From positions 186,001 through 250,000 of the forward strand of contig NZ_BJUW01000003.1 of the NCBI RefSeq assembly GCF_007988825.1: a DNA stretch of 64,000 nucleotides, written 5' to 3'. Origin of the DNA: Microbacterium aerolatum (lineage in GTDB: Bacteria; Actinomycetota; Actinomycetes; Actinomycetales; Microbacteriaceae). The first letter of the stretch is position 1, and the number at the start of each line of letters is the position of its first letter. Positions 1-7,525 of this stretch are shown in pieces. Position numbers and translations under genes: made by a program. The notes below the pieces were generated by a model. It was not told the DNA's origin. It was given only the letters and a program-made list of their open reading frames with translations, and ran no database searches.

Positions 1-247
1 ACTGCTTGAGCAGCAGCGCACGCTGATGGAAGGTCAGCTTCCCGAGTGACGCCTGCCCGGCCGTACGGGCGTACTCGAGCGCACCGGCGAGGTCGAGCCC
101 CTCGCTGCTCACGCGGGTGATCTCCTCGCCGGTCGACGCATCCCGGATCACGGTGGCGTCACCCCCAGGCGCGGGCGTCCACCACTCGCCCCGGAGATAG
201 CTCGGCAGGATGTCGGTCGCGGTCGCAGGGTTCACGGTGTCTCCCAT
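1..247 (-). CDS. paaZ: PaaZ-like bifunctional aldehyde dehydrogenase / oxepin-CoA hydrolase, N-terminal fragment
   Basis: Only the first 82 codons are visible; the gene runs off the left edge. The peptide has LPSYLRGEWW, a short loop, then EITRVSSEGLDL and FHQRALLLK, which matches how PaaZ proteins begin (an aldehyde dehydrogenase-fold domain fused to a MaoC-like hydratase in the full protein). PaaZ opens the oxepin-CoA ring in phenylacetate breakdown and oxidises the resulting semialdehyde. ATG at 247 has AAGGA eight bases upstream; a GTG at 235 overlapping the previous stop is the alternative. It lies downstream of two beta-oxidation-type genes on the same strand. The identity rests on the N-terminus and the neighbours only. 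Confidence 0.7.
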   Translation of the reverse strand, partial: MGDTVNPATATDILPSYLRGEWWTPAPGGDATVIRDASTGEEITRVSSEGLDLAGALEYARTAGQASLGKLTFHQRALLLKQ

Positions 248-1071
248 TTGTAGAATCCTTCGCCGCTCTTGCGGCCGAGTCTGCCCTCCGCCACGAGCTG
301 ACGCAGCAGCGCAGGCGGTGCGAAGTTCTCGCCGAGCGTCGCGTAGAGTTCCTCGGCGATGCCCAGCCGCACGTCGAGCCCGACGATGTCGGTGGTGCGC
401 AGCGGCCCCATTGGATGCCGGTACCCGAGCTCCATCGCGCGGTCGATGTCTTCGGCGGAGGCGACCCCGGCATCCAGCATCCGGATCGCCTCCAGCGCGA
501 GCGCGAGCCCCAGACGGCTCGACGCGAAGCCGGGGGAGTCGCGCACGACGATCGGCGTCTTACCGATCATCTCGACCCAGCCCCGTGCCCGCTCGACCCC
601 GTCGGCACCGGTCGCCGAGCCGACGACGATCTCGACGAGCGCCGACGCGGGGACCGGATTGAAGAAGTGCAGGCCGAGAAAGCGGTCGGGCCGGCGGAGA
701 GAGGCGGCGAGGTCGGTGATCGAGATCGAGGAGGTGTTGCTCGCGATCACGGCATTCGGTGCAGCACGCTCGATGCGCGAGAGCGCAGCGGCCTTCATCG
801 CACGATCCTCCGGCACCGCCTCGATCACGAGCTTGCACTCCGCGAACGCCGCCGGATCCTCGCCCACTCGCAGCGCGTCCGCGAGTTCATCCGCACTCCG
901 GCCGGTCGTGCCGCGCTCGATCGAACGCGCGATGCTCTCGCGGATGCGGTGCGCCGCGGCATCCATCGTCTTCTCATCGCGCTCGACGACCGCGACATCG
1001 CAGCCGGCCAGCAGGAACGCGTGCGCGATGCCCGCGCCCATCCGGCCGCCGCCGAGAACTCCGACCTTCAC
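232..1071 (-). CDS. paaH: 3-hydroxyacyl-CoA dehydrogenase (PaaH / 3-hydroxybutyryl-CoA dehydrogenase family)
   Basis: This 279-residue protein has the family's usual length. The N-terminal Rossmann fold shows GGGRMGAG (residues 7-14) and an acidic VVERDE end of the second strand, suited to NAD. NTSS and the HFFNPVP motif with the catalytic His sit near residues 113-140, and a helical C-terminal dimerisation domain carries the conserved MGPLRTTDIVGLDV. It oxidises a 3-hydroxyacyl-CoA to the 3-oxo form; next to paaZ the likely substrate is 3-hydroxyadipyl-CoA. It overlaps the upstream hydratase by 4 bases (ATGA) and the downstream paaZ start, so the three are translationally coupled. FadB2-like butyryl specificity cannot be excluded. 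Confidence 0.82.
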   Translation of the reverse strand: MKVGVLGGGRMGAGIAHAFLLAGCDVAVVERDEKTMDAAAHRIRESIARSIERGTTGRSADELADALRVGEDPAAFAECKLVIEAVPEDRAMKAAALSRIERAAPNAVIASNTSSISITDLAASLRRPDRFLGLHFFNPVPASALVEIVVGSATGADGVERARGWVEMIGKTPIVVRDSPGFASSRLGLALALEAIRMLDAGVASAEDIDRAMELGYRHPMGPLRTTDIVGLDVRLGIAEELYATLGENFAPPALLRQLVAEGRLGRKSGEGFYKWETP

Positions 1072-1805
1072 CGGCGCCCCTTCCGCTCGAGGAACTCGGT
1101 CATGCGCCGCATCTTCTCCGGACTCTCGAACAGCTCCGCCTGCAGGTCGCCGTCGATGGCCGGGTGCGCGTCGCGCGGAGCACGCAGGGCGGTCTTGGTA
1201 TGCCGGATGGCGAGGGGATCGGCCGCCGCAATCCGGTCGGCGATGGCATGCGCCGCCGGCAGCAGCTCATCGGGCGCATGGATGCCGGACACCAGACCGG
1301 CGGCCAGCGCCTCGTCGGCCGTCAGCATTCGTCCGGTGAGCAGCATCTCGGTCGCCAGGCCGTCGCCGACGATCTCGCGAAGGCGCCAGCTCGCGCCCGC
1401 CGCCGCCAAGATGCCAAGGTTCGGTTCGGGATTGCCGATCTTCAGGCGAGGGGTCCCGATGCGGATGTCGGCGGCGTAGGCGAGCTCCGCTCCGCCCCCG
1501 AGCGCATAACCGTCGAGCGCGGCGATCACCGGCATCGGCAGCGCGGCGATGCGGATGAACGCCATCGCGTTGATGCCGCGGTGGGCGTCATCGGCGCGGC
1601 GGGCCCTGAGCTGGGTGATGTCGGCGCCGGCCGCGAAGTCGTCGCCGCCCGTCAGGATGAGGATGCGCGGCATCGCCTCGAGCTCGGCGCAGAGGGAATG
1701 CAAGGCATCGATCGTCTCGCGGTCGATCGCGTTGCGCTTGTCCGGTCGGTTCAGCTGCGCGGTCACGCGGTCAGGACTTCGGTCGATGAGGAGCGGCTCG
1801 TTCAT
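1068..1805 (-). CDS. Enoyl-CoA hydratase/isomerase (crotonase family; PaaF/PaaG-like)
   Basis: The protein is 245 residues with a single crotonase fold. The first oxyanion-hole segment GGDDFAAGADI and the second YALGGGAEL are both present, and NPEPNLG keeps the glutamate expected at the active site. It hydrates or isomerises an unsaturated acyl-CoA. It is the first gene of the minus-strand unit that continues with the 3-hydroxyacyl-CoA dehydrogenase and paaZ, so a step of the beta-oxidation-like half of phenylacetate degradation is the best guess. A strong AGGAGGGC ribosome site lies just before the ATG. The regulator and a palindromic operator lie directly upstream, divergently. Confidence 0.82.
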   Translation of the reverse strand: MNEPLLIDRSPDRVTAQLNRPDKRNAIDRETIDALHSLCAELEAMPRILILTGGDDFAAGADITQLRARRADDAHRGINAMAFIRIAALPMPVIAALDGYALGGGAELAYAADIRIGTPRLKIGNPEPNLGILAAAGASWRLREIVGDGLATEMLLTGRMLTADEALAAGLVSGIHAPDELLPAAHAIADRIAAADPLAIRHTKTALRAPRDAHPAIDGDLQAELFESPEKMRRMTEFLERKGRR

Positions 1806-1842
1806 CTGCCCTCCTGACCATATCGTCGGATTGCCGTATTTT

Positions 1843-1858
1843 CTGACCGTTCGTTCAG
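1843..1858. promoter_or_regulatory. Candidate PaaR-type operator
   Basis: CTGACCGTTCGTTCAG lies between the divergent hydratase and TetR genes. It is an imperfect palindrome (CTGA/TCAG ends around a CGTTCG core) and resembles the ACCGNNCGNNCGGT consensus I recall for actinobacterial PaaR. Binding is inferred. Confidence 0.55.
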
Positions 1859-1921
1859 TAATCGATTATGGCAAGGATGCCGCGCCCCGGCAATCTCGAA
1901 TGCCGAGCACGCCGCGCGTGC

Positions 1922-1927
1922 CAGACT
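1922..1927 (+). promoter_or_regulatory. -10-like hexamer of the tetR/paaR gene, leaderless type
   Basis: CAGACT stands 7 bases before the GTG start of the regulator, a spacing that would start transcription at or next to the start codon. No ribosome site is visible. Confidence 0.45.
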
Positions 1928-1934
1928 GGACAGC

Positions 1935-2534
1935 GTGTCAGACGTCGACCAGACACCCGCACGCCGAGGACGCCCCGGCTACGACCGGGACCAGATCCTC
2001 GAGATCGCCGTGCAGGTGTTCATCGAACAGGGATACGACGCGACCTCCGTGGCGTCGCTCGCGATGCGCCTCGGCCTGTCGAAGTCCGCGCTGTACCACC
2101 ACTTCGCCTCGAAGGAAGAGGTGCTCGAGGTCGCTCTCGAGGAGGCACTGGGCGGGCTCGAAGGGGTGCTGGAGGATGCCGGCGAGGGCTCTGCCCGCGA
2201 CCGGCTCGAGCGCGCGCTGCACGGGGCGGTGCTGGTGCTCGTCGACAAGCTCCCCTATGTCACGCTGCTGCTGCGCGTGCGCGGCAACAGCGACGTGGAA
2301 CGGGCCGCGCTCGATCGTCGCCGAGCCTTCGATCGACAGGTGACCGCGCTGGTGCGGGCTGCGCAGACCGAAGGATCCGTGCGTTCGGATGTCGATCCCT
2401 CGGTCGCCACGCGACTGCTGTTCGGCATGGTCAACTCGATCGTCGAGTGGTACCGGCCGAGCGGGTCCGAAGGAGCGCAGGAGCTCGCGCGCGACGTGCT
2501 GGCCGTCGCGCTGCACGGCCTGGCGGAGTCCTGA
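1935..2534 (+). CDS. paaR: TetR family regulator, probable PaaR-type repressor
   Basis: This 199-residue protein has the TetR layout: an N-terminal three-helix DNA-binding domain (about residues 15-62, with SVASLAMRLGLSKSALYHHF as the HTH and its tail) and a helical ligand domain of ordinary length. A TetR gene divergent from paa-type genes usually encodes a repressor released by phenylacetyl-CoA or a related acyl-CoA; ligand and targets here are inferred from position. The GTG start follows a -10-like hexamer by 7 bases with no ribosome site, so the mRNA may be leaderless. The candidate operator lies 77 bases upstream. The stop is followed directly by a cluster of REP-like repeats. Confidence 0.72.
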   Translation: MSDVDQTPARRGRPGYDRDQILEIAVQVFIEQGYDATSVASLAMRLGLSKSALYHHFASKEEVLEVALEEALGGLEGVLEDAGEGSARDRLERALHGAVLVLVDKLPYVTLLLRVRGNSDVERAALDRRRAFDRQVTALVRAAQTEGSVRSDVDPSVATRLLFGMVNSIVEWYRPSGSEGAQELARDVLAVALHGLAES

Positions 2535-2544
2535 CGTCGGAGGA

Positions 2545-2614
2545 GGCTTCGACTCGCCTTCGGCTCGCTCACCCCGTTTCGTCTCGCTCCGCTCGCTCAA
2601 CGCCCCGCAGAAGG
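2545..2614 (-). repeat. REP-like intergenic element, inverted copy
   Basis: On the minus strand this reads CTTCTGCGGGGCGTTGAGCG, continues through GACGAAACGGG and ends in GCGAGTCGAAGCC. It matches elements at 2685-2754 and 62897-62965 and sits just behind the TetR stop codon. With the next copy it forms a head-on pair. Confidence 0.75.
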
Positions 2615-2684
2615 GGCGCCCCTGAACCATGGGCTGGTGCCGCGCGGGCCGCTGAGCGGAGGCCCGCTGCGCAGGACAGCTGCT

Positions 2685-2754
2685 GCGGGTCGTTGAGCGG
2701 AGGCGGCGAAGCCGCCGCAGACAAAACGCACTGAGCGAGCGCAGCGAGTCGAAG
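2685..2754 (+). repeat. REP-like intergenic element, direct copy
   Basis: It begins TGCGGGTCGTTGAGCG and ends GCGCAGCGAGTCGAAG, closely matching 62897-62965 and, inverted, 2545-2614. A further GCGAGTCGAAGCC remnant follows at about 2779-2791. The 263-base gap at 2535-2797 is almost entirely this repeat family; no gene is seen in it. Confidence 0.75.
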
Positions 2755-2797
2755 TGTCACGACGCGCTGCGAGGCCCCAGCGAGTCGAAGCCTGGAC

Positions 2798-3385
2798 TCA
2801 GGCCGAGGCGATGATCGTCTCGTCCAGCGGCCGCCGCAGGCGCGGAGCGGTCTCGCGCTCCTGAAGCTTCTCCGACAGGGCCGATGCGTCACCGAGCTCG
2901 CCGAGGGCGATCACCGAGACGGGCGTGAAGCGCTCGTCGACGCCGGGCAGCGCACGCAGCGCCTCGCGGTCGACGCCACCCATCTGATGCGTGAACAGTC
3001 CGTCCGCGTGCGCCTGAACCGACAGGTGCGCCACGGCCTGGCCGAGGTCGTACTGCGCCCACGGGCGGGGGTTGCCGTCGGCATCCGTCTCCTCGGCGAA
3101 CGCCGCGACCAGTACCTGCGCGTTCCCGGCCCACTCGCGGTTGAAGCCCACCAGCGCGCCATCGATCGTCGCGTGCAGGTCCGTCCCGCGCCGCGCGACG
3201 ATGAATCGCCACGGCTGGGTGTTGCTCGCCGACGGCGCCCACCGCGCGGCCTCGAGTGCGGCCGTGAGCTTGGCCTCGTCAATCGGGCTGGTCGGATCGA
3301 ACGCCCGAGGGCTCCAGCGCTCGGCGAGGACGTCGAGAAGCGGAACGGAGGTCTCAGCGGTGCGTTCGAGGACGGGAGTGCTCAT
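2798..3385 (-). CDS. Nitroreductase family protein
   Basis: This 195-residue FMN-dependent nitroreductase-fold protein carries the family's N-terminal RWSPRAFDP and, about 35 residues later, APSASNTQPWRF, the segment that binds FMN phosphate. The C-terminal part has the usual GLFTHQMGG dimer region. Such enzymes reduce nitro groups, quinones or flavins with NAD(P)H; the true substrate is unknown. ATG at 3385 has GAAAGG upstream. An in-frame reading runs further upstream, but that stretch is basic, low-complexity and overlaps the neighbouring gene, so it is excluded. It follows the peptide-transport operon on the same strand after a 92-base gap and may or may not belong to it. Confidence 0.82.
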   Translation of the reverse strand: MSTPVLERTAETSVPLLDVLAERWSPRAFDPTSPIDEAKLTAALEAARWAPSASNTQPWRFIVARRGTDLHATIDGALVGFNREWAGNAQVLVAAFAEETDADGNPRPWAQYDLGQAVAHLSVQAHADGLFTHQMGGVDREALRALPGVDERFTPVSVIALGELGDASALSEKLQERETAPRLRRPLDETIIASA

Positions 3386-3477
3386 GGTGCCTTTCGGGGT
3401 CGAATCCGGTTCGGACCCCGTCGTCCATCGTCCATTCAGGCTAATGCAACCGGCTGGGCGGCGGTCCCAGTGCGTAA

Positions 3478-5124
3478 TCAGGCCATCGCGAGACGCGCGG
3501 CGCGGCGCTCCTTCTGCAGGTCGGGGTCCGGCACCGGCGCCGCCGCGAGCAGTCGCCTGGTGTACTCGTCGGACGGATGCTGCAGCACCCGCTCGCGCGG
3601 CCCCGACTCGACCACGCACCCGCGGCGCAGCACGGTCACGCTGTCGCACAGCTCGTCAACGACCGCGAGGTCGTGGCTGACGAACACGCACGCGAACTTC
3701 AGCCGCTCCTGCAGTTCGCGGAAGACATCCAGGACCTGCGCCTGCACAGAGACATCCAGAGCGCTGGTCGGCTCGTCGGCGATCAGCAGAGCAGGATCGA
3801 GCGCCACACCGCGTGCGATCGCGACCCGTTGCTTCTGGCCGCCGGAGAGTTCATGCGGGTAGCGCCCGGCACGATCGAGCAGCCCGACAGAGTCCAGCAG
3901 CGCGTCAACGCGGTCGCGGAGTTCGCTGCCCCGCAGCCCGCGGATGGCGTGGAGCGGCTCCGTCACGCTCTGCCGCACGGTGTATCGCGGGTTCAACGAC
4001 AGTGCGGGATTCTGGAACACGACGCCGATCCTCCGCCGGGTCTCGCGACGGACCGCCCGGGAGGCGGAGAGCATGTCGATGCCGTCCACCCGGATCGAGC
4101 CACCGGTGACCGGCGCGGCGCCGATGATCGCACGCCCGATCGTCGATTTGCCGCTGCCGGATTCGCCGACCAGCCCCAGGATCTCACCCCGGCGCACCTG
4201 GAGGCTCACGCCTTCGACGGCACGGTAGAGCCCGCGGATGCGGCCGCCGTAGGTGACCTCGAGATCTGCGACGTCGAGCACGAGCGGCGCATCGGCGCCG
4301 CCACCCACCGCAGAAGCGACCCGCGAGCCGATCCGCGGCACGGCACTGAGCAGCTGCTTCGTGTACGGCGCAGTCGGCTTCAGCAATACCCCGCGCACGG
4401 AGCCCTGTTCGACGAGCTCCCCATCGCGCATGACCACCACACGGTCGGCGAGCTCGGCGACGACACCCATGTCGTGCGTGATGAGCAGCACGGCGCGCCC
4501 CTCGCTGCGCCCGATGCGGGCGAGCACGTCGAGAACCTCGGCCTGCACCGTGACGTCGAGTGCGGTGGTCGGCTCATCGGCGATCAGAAGTCGCGGGTCC
4601 GACGCCAGCGCCATCGCGATGCCGATGCGCTGGCACTGCCCGCCGGAGAGCTCATGCGGGTACTGCTTCATACGCCGGGCGGGCTCGGGCAGGTCGACGA
4701 GCTCGAGCAGCTCGATCGCCCGCCGCCGCGCGGCGCGGGTGCTCAGCGTGCGGTCATGTGCGCGCACGGCCTCGATCACCTGGAAGCCGATGGTGAAGAC
4801 CGGATTGAGCGACGCCACCGGATCCTGCGAGATCATGGCGATCTCGGCACCGCGCAGGCGTCGCATCTCGCTCGCCCCCAGACCCAGGAGCTCGCGGCCC
4901 TGCAGAGTGATCGACCCCGTGGCGCGGGCATTCTCGGGCAGCAGCCCGATCACCGACAGCGCCGTCACCGACTTGCCCGATCCGGACTCGCCGACAACCG
5001 CGAGGACCTCGCCCTGTGCGATGTCGAGATCCAGGCCGTGGACGACCTCGATCGGATCGCGCCTGCCGAATCGCACCCGCAGATCGCGGATGCCGAGCAC
5101 GGAGTCGTCGGTCGGTGCGCTCAT
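3478..5124 (-). CDS. Fused peptide ABC transporter ATPase (DppD-DppF type, two ATP-binding domains)
   Basis: The protein is 548 residues with two complete ABC ATPase domains in one chain: the first has GESGSGKSVT and LSGGQCQR, the second (from about residue 285) GESGSGKSTIGR and LSGGQKQR. Each domain ends with an oligopeptide-transporter-type tail (PTAPYTKQLL, PSDEYTRRLL) of the OppD/OppF family. It powers import of peptides by the two permeases encoded upstream. It is the last gene of the operon, 2 bases after the regulator stop. Fused DppDF proteins are common in actinobacteria. Substrate is inferred from family and from the carboxypeptidase in the operon. Confidence 0.9.
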   Translation of the reverse strand: MSAPTDDSVLGIRDLRVRFGRRDPIEVVHGLDLDIAQGEVLAVVGESGSGKSVTALSVIGLLPENARATGSITLQGRELLGLGASEMRRLRGAEIAMISQDPVASLNPVFTIGFQVIEAVRAHDRTLSTRAARRRAIELLELVDLPEPARRMKQYPHELSGGQCQRIGIAMALASDPRLLIADEPTTALDVTVQAEVLDVLARIGRSEGRAVLLITHDMGVVAELADRVVVMRDGELVEQGSVRGVLLKPTAPYTKQLLSAVPRIGSRVASAVGGGADAPLVLDVADLEVTYGGRIRGLYRAVEGVSLQVRRGEILGLVGESGSGKSTIGRAIIGAAPVTGGSIRVDGIDMLSASRAVRRETRRRIGVVFQNPALSLNPRYTVRQSVTEPLHAIRGLRGSELRDRVDALLDSVGLLDRAGRYPHELSGGQKQRVAIARGVALDPALLIADEPTSALDVSVQAQVLDVFRELQERLKFACVFVSHDLAVVDELCDSVTVLRRGCVVESGPRERVLQHPSDEYTRRLLAAAPVPDPDLQKERRAARLAMA

Positions 5125-5126
5125 CG

Positions 5127-5642
5127 TCAGCCCTTGTCTGCGCCCTCATCGCGGGCGCGCTTGTGCTCCTGCCAGTCGGCGAGCATCTTGTGGTGGTACT
5201 CCTGGATCCACTCCAGGTAGTCGCGTCCGTTGCGCAGCCGGATCTCGGCATCCGTCTCGCCCGGGTTCAACCAGCGCAGCGCACTGTCGATCGACCGGAT
5301 GTGACGGTCGAAGTAGCGGCGCTCGTTCGCGAGGAACCCGCCCCAGGGGTCCTCCTCGGCCTTGAAGTAGTGGCTGCGATCGCCGGGCACGGAGTGACGC
5401 CGGATGTAGTTCGTGTCGATCAGACGCCGCGTCGCCATCGAAACCGCACCCGTGCTGGCGTTCAGCGCCTCGGCGAGATCGGCCGATGAGATGTAGGGCT
5501 TGTCCATGATCATCAGGTAGCCGAGCACCCTGCCGTCCATGCGGGACGTGCCCGTCATCTCCCAGATCAGGCTGATCTCCTCGGCGAACTCGCGCCGGTA
5601 CTGCTCGCGCTCGTCGATCTCTTCGGTGGTGTCATCCGCCAT
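5127..5642 (-). CDS. GbsR/MarR-type winged-helix regulator inside the peptide-transport operon
   Basis: This 171-residue protein has a winged-helix domain at about residues 35-95 (ADLAEALNASTGAVSMATRRL as recognition region, cut here at its conserved core) and a long helical C-terminus, as in GbsR-like regulators. ATG at 5642 has AAGGG eight bases upstream; an earlier in-frame start lacks one. It lies between the permease and ATPase genes and is tightly linked to the ATPase, so it probably senses an imported peptide or product and regulates its own operon. A perfect palindrome beside the operon promoter (10662-10685) is the obvious candidate binding site. Whether it represses or activates is not readable. 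Confidence 0.75.
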   Translation of the reverse strand: MADDTTEEIDEREQYRREFAEEISLIWEMTGTSRMDGRVLGYLMIMDKPYISSADLAEALNASTGAVSMATRRLIDTNYIRRHSVPGDRSHYFKAEEDPWGGFLANERRYFDRHIRSIDSALRWLNPGETDAEIRLRNGRDYLEWIQEYHHKMLADWQEHKRARDEGADKG

Positions 5643-5679
5643 ATCGGATCCCTTCTCCTGCACCCTCAGCATCCCATCC

Positions 5680-6600
5680 TCACCGGCGCTCGCGCGGATC
5701 GAAGACGCTGCGCAGCTCTTCGCCCAGCGCGACGACGGCGAGCACGGTGAGGGCGAGCATGACGCTCGGCAGCACGAGCACGTGCGGAGAGGTCTGGAAC
5801 ACGCGGGAGCCCGCCGCGATCTGCAGTCCCCACGAGATCGCGGGGGAGGAGAGCCCGATGCCGAGGTAGGTCAGCGTGCTCTCGGCGACGATCACTCCGC
5901 CGATCGTGAGGGTGGCGAGCAGGAGGACAGGCTGAACGGCATTGGGGACGACGTACCGGGCGATGATGCGGCCGGTGCCGAGGCCCATGGTGCGCGCGGC
6001 GAGAACGTGGTCGGCTCCCGCCACGGATCGCACCGATGCCCGCATGAGCCGCGCCATCATGGGCCAGCCGAACACCCCGAGCACGACGCCGACCGTCAGG
6101 ACGCTGCGTGTGCCGAGCATGTTCAGCACGACGATCGCGGCGAGCAGGAACGGGAATCCCAAGAACACCTCGGTCAGGCGGGAGACGACCCAGTCGGCGG
6201 CGCGTCCGCCCATGCCGGCGATGAGTCCCATGATCAGGGCGATCGCCAGCGCGATGCTCGTCGCGAGCAGACCGACCGAGATCGACGCCTGCGCTCCGTA
6301 GACGGCGCCGGCCCAGATGTCGCAGCCCTGCAGATCGAAGCCGAACGGATGCCCGGGGGCGGACTCGACCTTGCTGTTCGCGAGATCGCAGGCCCGCGGG
6401 TCCCCGTTGCCGAAGAGTCCCGCGAACGGCGCAGGAGCAACGGCGAACGACAGCATGACGAGCAGGATGACGGCCGCCATCCAGAACAGGGGCCGGCGCA
6501 GCAGCATCCGCCACGGGCTCTGCCGCTTCTGCGGCACCGCGATCCGGGTGGTCTTGGGGGCGGGGATCTTCGCGGTGGTCGGCGGGGTCGTCTCAGGCAC
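5680..6600 (-). CDS. Peptide ABC transporter permease, DppC type
   Basis: This 306-residue inner-membrane protein has six predicted helices, an N-terminal extension before the first helix (RMLLRRPLFWMAAVI), and the permease EAA loop region (ARTMGLGTGRIIARYVVPN). The segment after helix one matches the OppC N-terminal extracytoplasmic loop. GTG at 6600 is chosen because GAGG lies 7 bases upstream and it overlaps the previous stop by 8 bases; an upstream ATG would put basic, low-quality sequence in the protein. It pairs with the DppB-type permease to form the membrane channel. Confidence 0.88.
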   Translation of the reverse strand: MPETTPPTTAKIPAPKTTRIAVPQKRQSPWRMLLRRPLFWMAAVILLVMLSFAVAPAPFAGLFGNGDPRACDLANSKVESAPGHPFGFDLQGCDIWAGAVYGAQASISVGLLATSIALAIALIMGLIAGMGGRAADWVVSRLTEVFLGFPFLLAAIVVLNMLGTRSVLTVGVVLGVFGWPMMARLMRASVRSVAGADHVLAARTMGLGTGRIIARYVVPNAVQPVLLLATLTIGGVIVAESTLTYLGIGLSSPAISWGLQIAAGSRVFQTSPHVLVLPSVMLALTVLAVVALGEELRSVFDPRERR

Positions 6601-7525
6601 GTCGGATCCTCGGGTCGAGCAGCGCGTGGATGGCATCCACGAGCAGCGAGGTGAGCAGGAAGATGACGATCAGCGCGGTGGAGATCCCGACCACCATCGC
6701 CGCCTCATGGTCTCGGATCGCGGTGAAGAGCAGGTTGCCGACACCCGGCAGGTTGAAGATGCCCTCGATGACGACGGTTCCGCCGAGCAGGAACCCGAGG
6801 TCGGTTGCCAGGAACGTCGCCGTCGGGATGAGGGAGTTGCGCATGACGTGCAGACCGACGACCCGGCCCTCGCCGATGCCCTTGGCTCGTGCGGTGCGCA
6901 CGTAGTCGGCCTCGAGGTTCTCGATCATCGACCCGCGTACGAGCCTGGACACCGAGGCGAGGCCGATCGCCGCGATCACCAGCGACGGCAGCAGATAGGA
7001 GAGCGGCCATCCGTCGCTGATGCCGGCGACGGGGAGCCAATCCAGCCGCACCCCGAAGATGATCTGAGCGGTGATGCCGAGGACGAAGACGGGGATGCAG
7101 CTCAGCCCGATCGTGATCACGAGCAGTCCCTTGTCGATCACCGTGCCGTTCTTCAGCGCCGAGACGATGCCCACTGCGAGCCCGAGGACCACCTGGATCA
7201 GCCAGGCGGTCAGGGCGAGCGTGATGGTGACGGGCCAGCGGGCGGCGAGCTTGTCGGCGACGGCGCGACCCGTGAGATCGAGGCCGAGGTCGCCCTGCAG
7301 CAGATTGCCGAGGTAGTTCGTGTACTGCACCCACAGCGGCTGATCGAGCAGGTACTTCGCGTTGATGGCATCCACCACCGACTGCGGAAGCTGGCGGTCG
7401 CCGGCCAGCGCGCGGATGGGGTCACCGGGCAGGCTGAAGACGGCCACGTAGATGATGAAGGTCACGCCGATGAACACCAGCGCGAAGCCGGCCAGGCGCT
7501 GCAGGACCCCCAGCGCGATCCGCAT
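6593..7525 (-). CDS. Peptide ABC transporter permease, DppB type
   Basis: The 310-residue protein starts with a helix (LAGFALVFIGVTFIIYVAVF) typical of DppB/OppB, followed by the periplasmic loop with LPGDPIRAL and YLLDQPLWVQY. The EAA loop DYVRTARAKGIGEGRV lies near residue 205 and the last helices end in LLDPRIRRA, the common DppB C-terminus. Its ATG shares one base with the carboxypeptidase stop (TGATG), so expression is coupled. Together with DppC it forms the import channel for peptides. Confidence 0.9.
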   Translation of the reverse strand: MRIALGVLQRLAGFALVFIGVTFIIYVAVFSLPGDPIRALAGDRQLPQSVVDAINAKYLLDQPLWVQYTNYLGNLLQGDLGLDLTGRAVADKLAARWPVTITLALTAWLIQVVLGLAVGIVSALKNGTVIDKGLLVITIGLSCIPVFVLGITAQIIFGVRLDWLPVAGISDGWPLSYLLPSLVIAAIGLASVSRLVRGSMIENLEADYVRTARAKGIGEGRVVGLHVMRNSLIPTATFLATDLGFLLGGTVVIEGIFNLPGVGNLLFTAIRDHEAAMVVGISTALIVIFLLTSLLVDAIHALLDPRIRRA

